From positions 7,754,757-7,818,756 of the forward strand of contig OX030957.1 of NCBI GenBank assembly GCA_943735955.1: a stretch of 64,000 nucleotides of DNA, written 5' to 3'. The position numbers and the translations under genes were made by a program. The notes beneath the pieces were generated by a model, which ran no database searches, was not told the origin of the DNA, and saw only the letters and a program-made list of their open reading frames with translations. The DNA is from Piscicola geometra. Its lineage: Eukaryota > Annelida > Clitellata > Hirudinida > Piscicolidae. Positions 60,004 through 64,000 of the stretch are shown here, piece by piece. Within the stretch, counting starts at the first letter, position 1. Every line of letters starts with the position of its first letter.

Positions 60004-60830
60004 TTTGCATCATCCATTATAAGTATTCTTTTTCCAGAATTTCAAAATCTAAAGTGTACTTTTCAAAAACTAGTTATAAAAAGTTATAAAAGTAAAAGTT
60101 TCGTAAAAAAGTTTTTTCGTTGTGAGATTGTTGATAAACCAACGAGGTCAACTTGTTTTGACGTCAAAAAAAAAATATTTCTTTTTAACTATCAAATTTT
60201 AAAAATAACATTTTCTGTATAAAAAAAATATTTTACATGTTTTTTAAATAATAAAATGCAAAGATTTTGTTTATTAAAAAGCTTTTTCCAGTTGTCAAAT
60301 GTTGCAATATAATCTGTGGTGTGAATGTTGATTGGTAAGCTAGAATTTTTTCTTCAAATGATTTCAAACAAATTTGTTAACGATGACCCGTGGTCATTGA
60401 CGACCCACCAAAGGCGTTGTGAAGCTTGTTAATCAGCGCTCGAGAAGTCACTATCGTCGCTATCTGTCGAAAGGATTAGTGGGATCTTGTTTCAAAAAGT
60501 AATCAAGAAAACAATTCTTAAACATGAGACTTGATTAAATGAATAACATTTCAATAGCTTTTTCACATCTTTTTTAGATTTGTTTCTAGCTCTAAAGTTC
60601 ATAATATTTAGGCGAAACACCTATTTTGTATCATCGACAAATCCTATTATCCGTTATTAATCCAAGTTACTCACGCTGTGGTGTGTTCCAAGCGTGTATT
60701 TATCGTACAATTCGTTGGCTTTCAAAACTTCTTTGTTTAATGCCTAATAGAGGAATAATAAACATAAAAACGAATAATAATATTTGGTTTAAACGAATAA
60801 ATATTAAAAAAAGTTAATTCTTACGTCCAA
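60004..60830. other. AT-rich interval, nothing seen
   Basis: No coding segment or clear repeat end was identified between the MITE nest and the hAT-like end at 60832. Confidence 0.4.
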
Positions 60831-60831
60831 G

Positions 60832-62450
60832 CAGTGGCGCAACCAGTTTTTTTGGTGGTGGGGGGGGGGTAATGAATTTTTCAATATGCCATAAAACAAT
60901 GATATTTTCTCTGGATGGCCATCGGGTCTTTATCTCACAAAACATTTCATATATCAACACAGAACATAGAGATCCCATTAAAATAACACTAACATGTCAC
61001 AAATTCTGAGAAGGAATAGAGCACCACTAGACCTTAACTACACTTTTAAATCTTTACACTTTTATATGTAAATTTTTTAAGCCATGACACAGTATATAAA
61101 AAACAAATCAGATAGACAAAATAACTCTCGAGCTTTCAGAATTATCCAACCATCATGGAAAGGATGCTGAAACTGTGTAAAGACAGCTCAAAATCCCACC
61201 AACACATCAAGTTCACGTGCGTATCAGTTTAATCTCATTGCATGTATCGAACTGCAAGAATGCTTTTGAGTATCAAGCCTTCAGCCCGAGTTGCATTCTG
61301 AGTCTGCCAGTTACTTCATCAGATGCAGAAAGAGCATTTTCTAAACTTCGACTTATTAAAATTCATCTTAAGACGACTGTATCTGCATGTCGTTTGCAAA
61401 GCTTGTTTGAGAATATCTGATACCAAAACCGCTACTGCACTTCTTCCAGTAAATGAAATGGTGAAAAGATTGTCACAAACTGATCGAAAATTATTTTGTA
61501 ACTGAGAACACATCAAAATTTAGTTGAAACTAAATATTTGGAAAAAAATTATAGACTGTTAAGGATCTCATATCAAACTTATTTTTATACTTTTTTACCT
61601 TAGTTTAAAAATGATGACGTAACTTTAAGAATACTATGCAACTTAGTTTGTAGTTTTTCTTTTGTATCATTAATAAACTATCTAAATTCCTTATCAATTA
61701 TAATTGGTAGTTTTTATTTAGCTTATTGACCGCCGCTACTCGAGAAAAAAAGTTAAAATGAATTTTACATTTAGACTTGCATTATATGCTTATAAGAATA
61801 ACTCAAGCAAAATTGAAAACAATTATTTCATAAGTTTTAATGGGGCAAATGTTGCAAAAACGCAACGTGAGCGGGAAGTGTGACATACTTATGTACAGTA
61901 AGAAATCAAAAATAAATTGATTCAAACCACATTTATTAAACAGAAATAAATTTCAATTGCGAATAGTTCGATAAATTCAGACTTCTAATTATTTTATTTC
62001 TTATAATATTAATAATAATAATTTTAATTACAACAAAACAAATTATTTAACGTGAATTACAACAACACTCATAAACTGTCGTGTTGTTTCAAAGACAACA
62101 CTGTGGTCGAATGTTATCTTTATTTTACATTTTATAATCAATCTATGAGAGGTTCAAAAAGTATATTCTTTTCAATAAAAGCTTCAAGTGTGAAGCATTT
62201 GCGGTTTATTTTTTTCTAAATCTAAAAATTAACAATCATCTACAAAATTCAACTTTTAATTTAAATTTTATAAATTTCATAATACACTAACATTAAAATA
62301 ATAATTTTATTATTTTTATATTAACTATTGTAATGAATGACTAGGCTTATTAAAAATCATATAAAATCATATTACGTCAAAGTTGCGAAAACGCACCATT
62401 GATTTTTGAAAGCATTGAAAACGTTTTACAAGTTATTTTTGATATAAAGA
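60832..62450 (+). mobile_element. hAT element remnant, copy 2, with piggyBac-like insertion
   Basis: Begins with a hAT-like terminus CAGTGGCGCAACCAGTTTTT. The plus frame at about 61217-61420 encodes the transposase C-terminal dimerisation region (LPVTSSDAERAFSKLRLIKI, then HLKTTVSACRLQSLFENI, then stop), intact over this stretch. From 61250 to 62450 it is collinear with copy 1 (53755-54960), including the inner piggyBac-like left end (near 61715). Most of the transposase (zinc finger and RNase H core) is missing. Confidence 0.7.
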
Positions 62451-62595
62451 GATCGCAAGCATCTTTCAAATTTTCAAGAAGATTTTGGTTTTGCTTTCTT
62501 GTTTCATTTACCATTGAAACGAAATCTCCAATTTTGTTATATAATAGTTCGCTCTCAAATTTGAAAGTTTCACATTTTTCATTAGCACCATCCAT
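62377..62595 (-). CDS. Short helical ORF at the end of hAT copy 2
   Basis: A 72-residue minus-strand frame, helical and charged (NETRKQNQNLLENLKDACDL). The same position in copy 1 has lost this sequence. It may be the remnant of a protein carried by the inner element, or chance. I do not recognise it. Confidence 0.25.
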   Translation of the reverse strand: MDGANEKCETFKFESELLYNKIGDFVSMVNETRKQNQNLLENLKDACDLFISKITCKTFSMLSKINGAFSQL

Positions 62596-62805
62596 TATGA
62601 ATTTATCTAGATTTTAGAATAAGATTATAATTCGAAAGAAACACAAATTCGTCTGCAACGTAATTTAAAAGTAACTCAAATTTAAGTATTTTTTAGTTTT
62701 ATTATAAGTTTTAAATCTAAAATGAAATAATTGGTCATTAAAAAATTTATAGGAATAATATACTTTTCTTTTTTTTATTAAATATTTTGTGGAGAGAGTA
62801 GTTAA

Positions 62806-62950
62806 CATTGGCTAGCGGGCTGGAATAGATCGTAAGTCGTTGGACCTGCAACTTAAAGGTCGCTGGTTCGAACCCCGGATAAGCAACCGTGAACTATCAT
62901 ATACCTACCTTGTGAGCACTCATACATGGAACCTATATGGGACTCATGTC
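62806..62950 (+). mobile_element. tRNA-derived SINE, copy 2
   Basis: Reads GGCTAGCGGGCTGGAATAGA, then GTCGTTGGACCTGCAACTTA, a B-box GGTTCGAACCCC, and the same body GTGAACTATCATATACCTA as copy 1 at 9605-9790, where it is in inverse orientation. The A-box is degenerate. Confidence 0.75.
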
Positions 62951-63341
62951 AAAATGATACACCAAATTAGGGGTGTCCCATATGGGCTATTTCTAAGTGG
63001 GCCTTATGCAACAACTTACGGTATAGAACATTGAAAAAATTTGTAGTGCTGAAGGCTCTTCTTCCTTTCCGGCTCACTAAATTAAACTGAAGTGTCAATT
63101 CAATGGAGATGCAGTGGCTCATTACTCGTTGGTTTTTCGACCAAAGTCCCCAAGAAATAACACCTGTAGGTAAAAATATTGCAATATTAAACAATATATG
63201 TAAATATACGAAAAGGTTCAAACATATAAGAAATAAAATAAACAGGTAAGAAATAAAAAAATTCATTAAAAAATTTGCGTTGTTTTGATGGGCGCCCTTA
63301 TAAATACCCCAACTTATACGTGTAAAGTTGCTGACAAAAGA
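62951..63341. other. Flank upstream of the fucolectin-like gene
   Basis: Unique AT-rich sequence. It should contain the promoter of the gene starting at 63342. No core element could be assigned. Confidence 0.4.
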
Positions 63342-64000
63342 ATGTATTCTGCAATTTCATGGACACTCACTTATCTTCTGCTCGCAGAATGGCAATTTGG
63401 AGGATTTACTCTTGGAAACCGTGAGTTTTTAATGGATGAGCCATGGGTCGAATTACTAAATCACTAGAAATCAATGGAATAATAAACATTTTGAGTATTT
63501 ATTCAAAACTATGTAGAATTTGCGACATTTAACTGTCTAAAGATGCATTGTACGATGACTTTAACCACTCCTGTAGTCTCCTCTCGCAACCTCCTGCTGC
63601 ACAAACCTGCCAGACAAAAAGACACTCATTTCGCAAACACGGCTGATAAAGCGGTTGATGGAGACCGCAGTTCTAATGCTTTCGACAATGGCTGCGCAGT
63701 GAACGACTATAGAGGATCGTGGTGGATGTGCGACATGGAGAACTTTTACATGGTGGGACAAGTGTCTCTTTACGGGAGAGGTTCTTTTATTAACCGACTA
63801 GACTACTTCATCATAGGCCTTTCCACAAGTGATTATGGAGGCGGGGATGTGGTCAGAGGAACCTATCACATATGTGCCAAGTACCCGAATGAAATTGTTG
63901 GAACAGGCCCTTTTACCGTGTACTGCGCTAAACCCATCCCCGTCTCCAAATATCTAATTGTGCAGCAGCCCTTACCTAGTCTCTTCTATCTCACAATTTG
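63342..64000 (+). CDS. Secreted fucolectin-type (FTP / F5-8 type C-like) lectin, 5' part
   Basis: Exon 1 63342-63420 encodes a signal peptide (MYSAISWTLTYLLLAEWQFG) and ends at a strong gtgagt donor. Exon 2 begins at 63577 (cctgtag acceptor, phase 1 kept) and runs off the window. It opens NLLLHKPARQ, then ADKAVDGDRSS, SWWMCDMENFYMVGQVSLYG, RLDYFIIGLS and TVYCAKPIPVSKYL. This is the order of the F-type lectin fold: N-L-A-x-x-K-P-A, A-V-D-G-N/D, W-W-x-V-D-L, V-x-I-Y-x-R, L-x-x-F-x-I. The usual sugar- and calcium-binding residues cannot all be checked because the domain end is cut. An ATG at 63287 in frame would add 18 residues before the hydrophobic stretch; I prefer 63342. Likely an extracellular carbohydrate-binding or immune-type protein. 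Confidence 0.75.

Overview
The window is animal (bilaterian) nuclear DNA. Genes are split into many short exons with GT/AG borders and consistent phases, intergenic DNA is AT-rich, and the proteins belong to metazoan families: a titin-like Ig protein, LSM10, an L1-type Ig adhesion receptor, a CIP4/TOCA F-BAR-SH3 protein, NOB1, a MICAL-like protein and a fucolectin-type domain. Load of tandem repeats, tRNA-derived SINEs and DNA transposons is high. A lophotrochozoan such as an annelid would fit, but that placement is an impression and was not tested. Exon coordinates were worked out by eye from splice motifs, reading-frame continuity and family resemblance, and can be off by a few bases.

Layout. 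1-8.8 kb (minus): central part of a giant titin-like Ig protein, open at both ends: helical exons at 7.7-8.8 kb, about eight I-set Ig domains, an ETVSID-repeat region, and a tandem series of ~96-residue repeat exons running off the left edge. 9.6-9.8 kb: tRNA-derived SINE. 10.85-11.28 kb (minus): LSM10. 12.3-17.2 kb (plus): zinc finger gene with 14 C2H2 fingers. 18.5-23.1 kb (minus): secreted protein of 389 residues with a CUB/meteorin-like N-terminal half and a His-rich tail; its introns hold a 340 bp TG tract, a telomere-like G-rich array and a 0.68 kb minisatellite. 25.3-29.9 kb (plus): complete 16-exon, 864-residue L1-type Ig receptor without fibronectin repeats. 32.7-39.4 kb (minus): CIP4/TOCA gene lacking only its first exon, with large arrays in its introns. 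39.9-43.2 kb (plus): complete NOB1 (448 residues). 47.0-52.7 kb (plus): MICAL-like gene (CH, half LIM, bMERB). 53.7-62.6 kb: transposon-rich block with two related hAT/piggyBac-like composites and several hAT-like MITEs, one nested in another with a perfect 8 bp target duplication. 62.8 kb: second SINE. 63.3 kb to the end (plus): secreted fucolectin-like gene, cut by the window edge.

The genes do not form an operon or pathway. Several touch the cytoskeleton or membrane (titin-like, CIP4, MICAL-like, L1-like); LSM10 and NOB1 are RNA-processing housekeeping genes. I see no CRISPR, bacterial or viral system. The most unusual material is the protein architecture (half LIM, Ig-only L1-like receptor, repeat exons of the titin-like gene) and the transposon nest.
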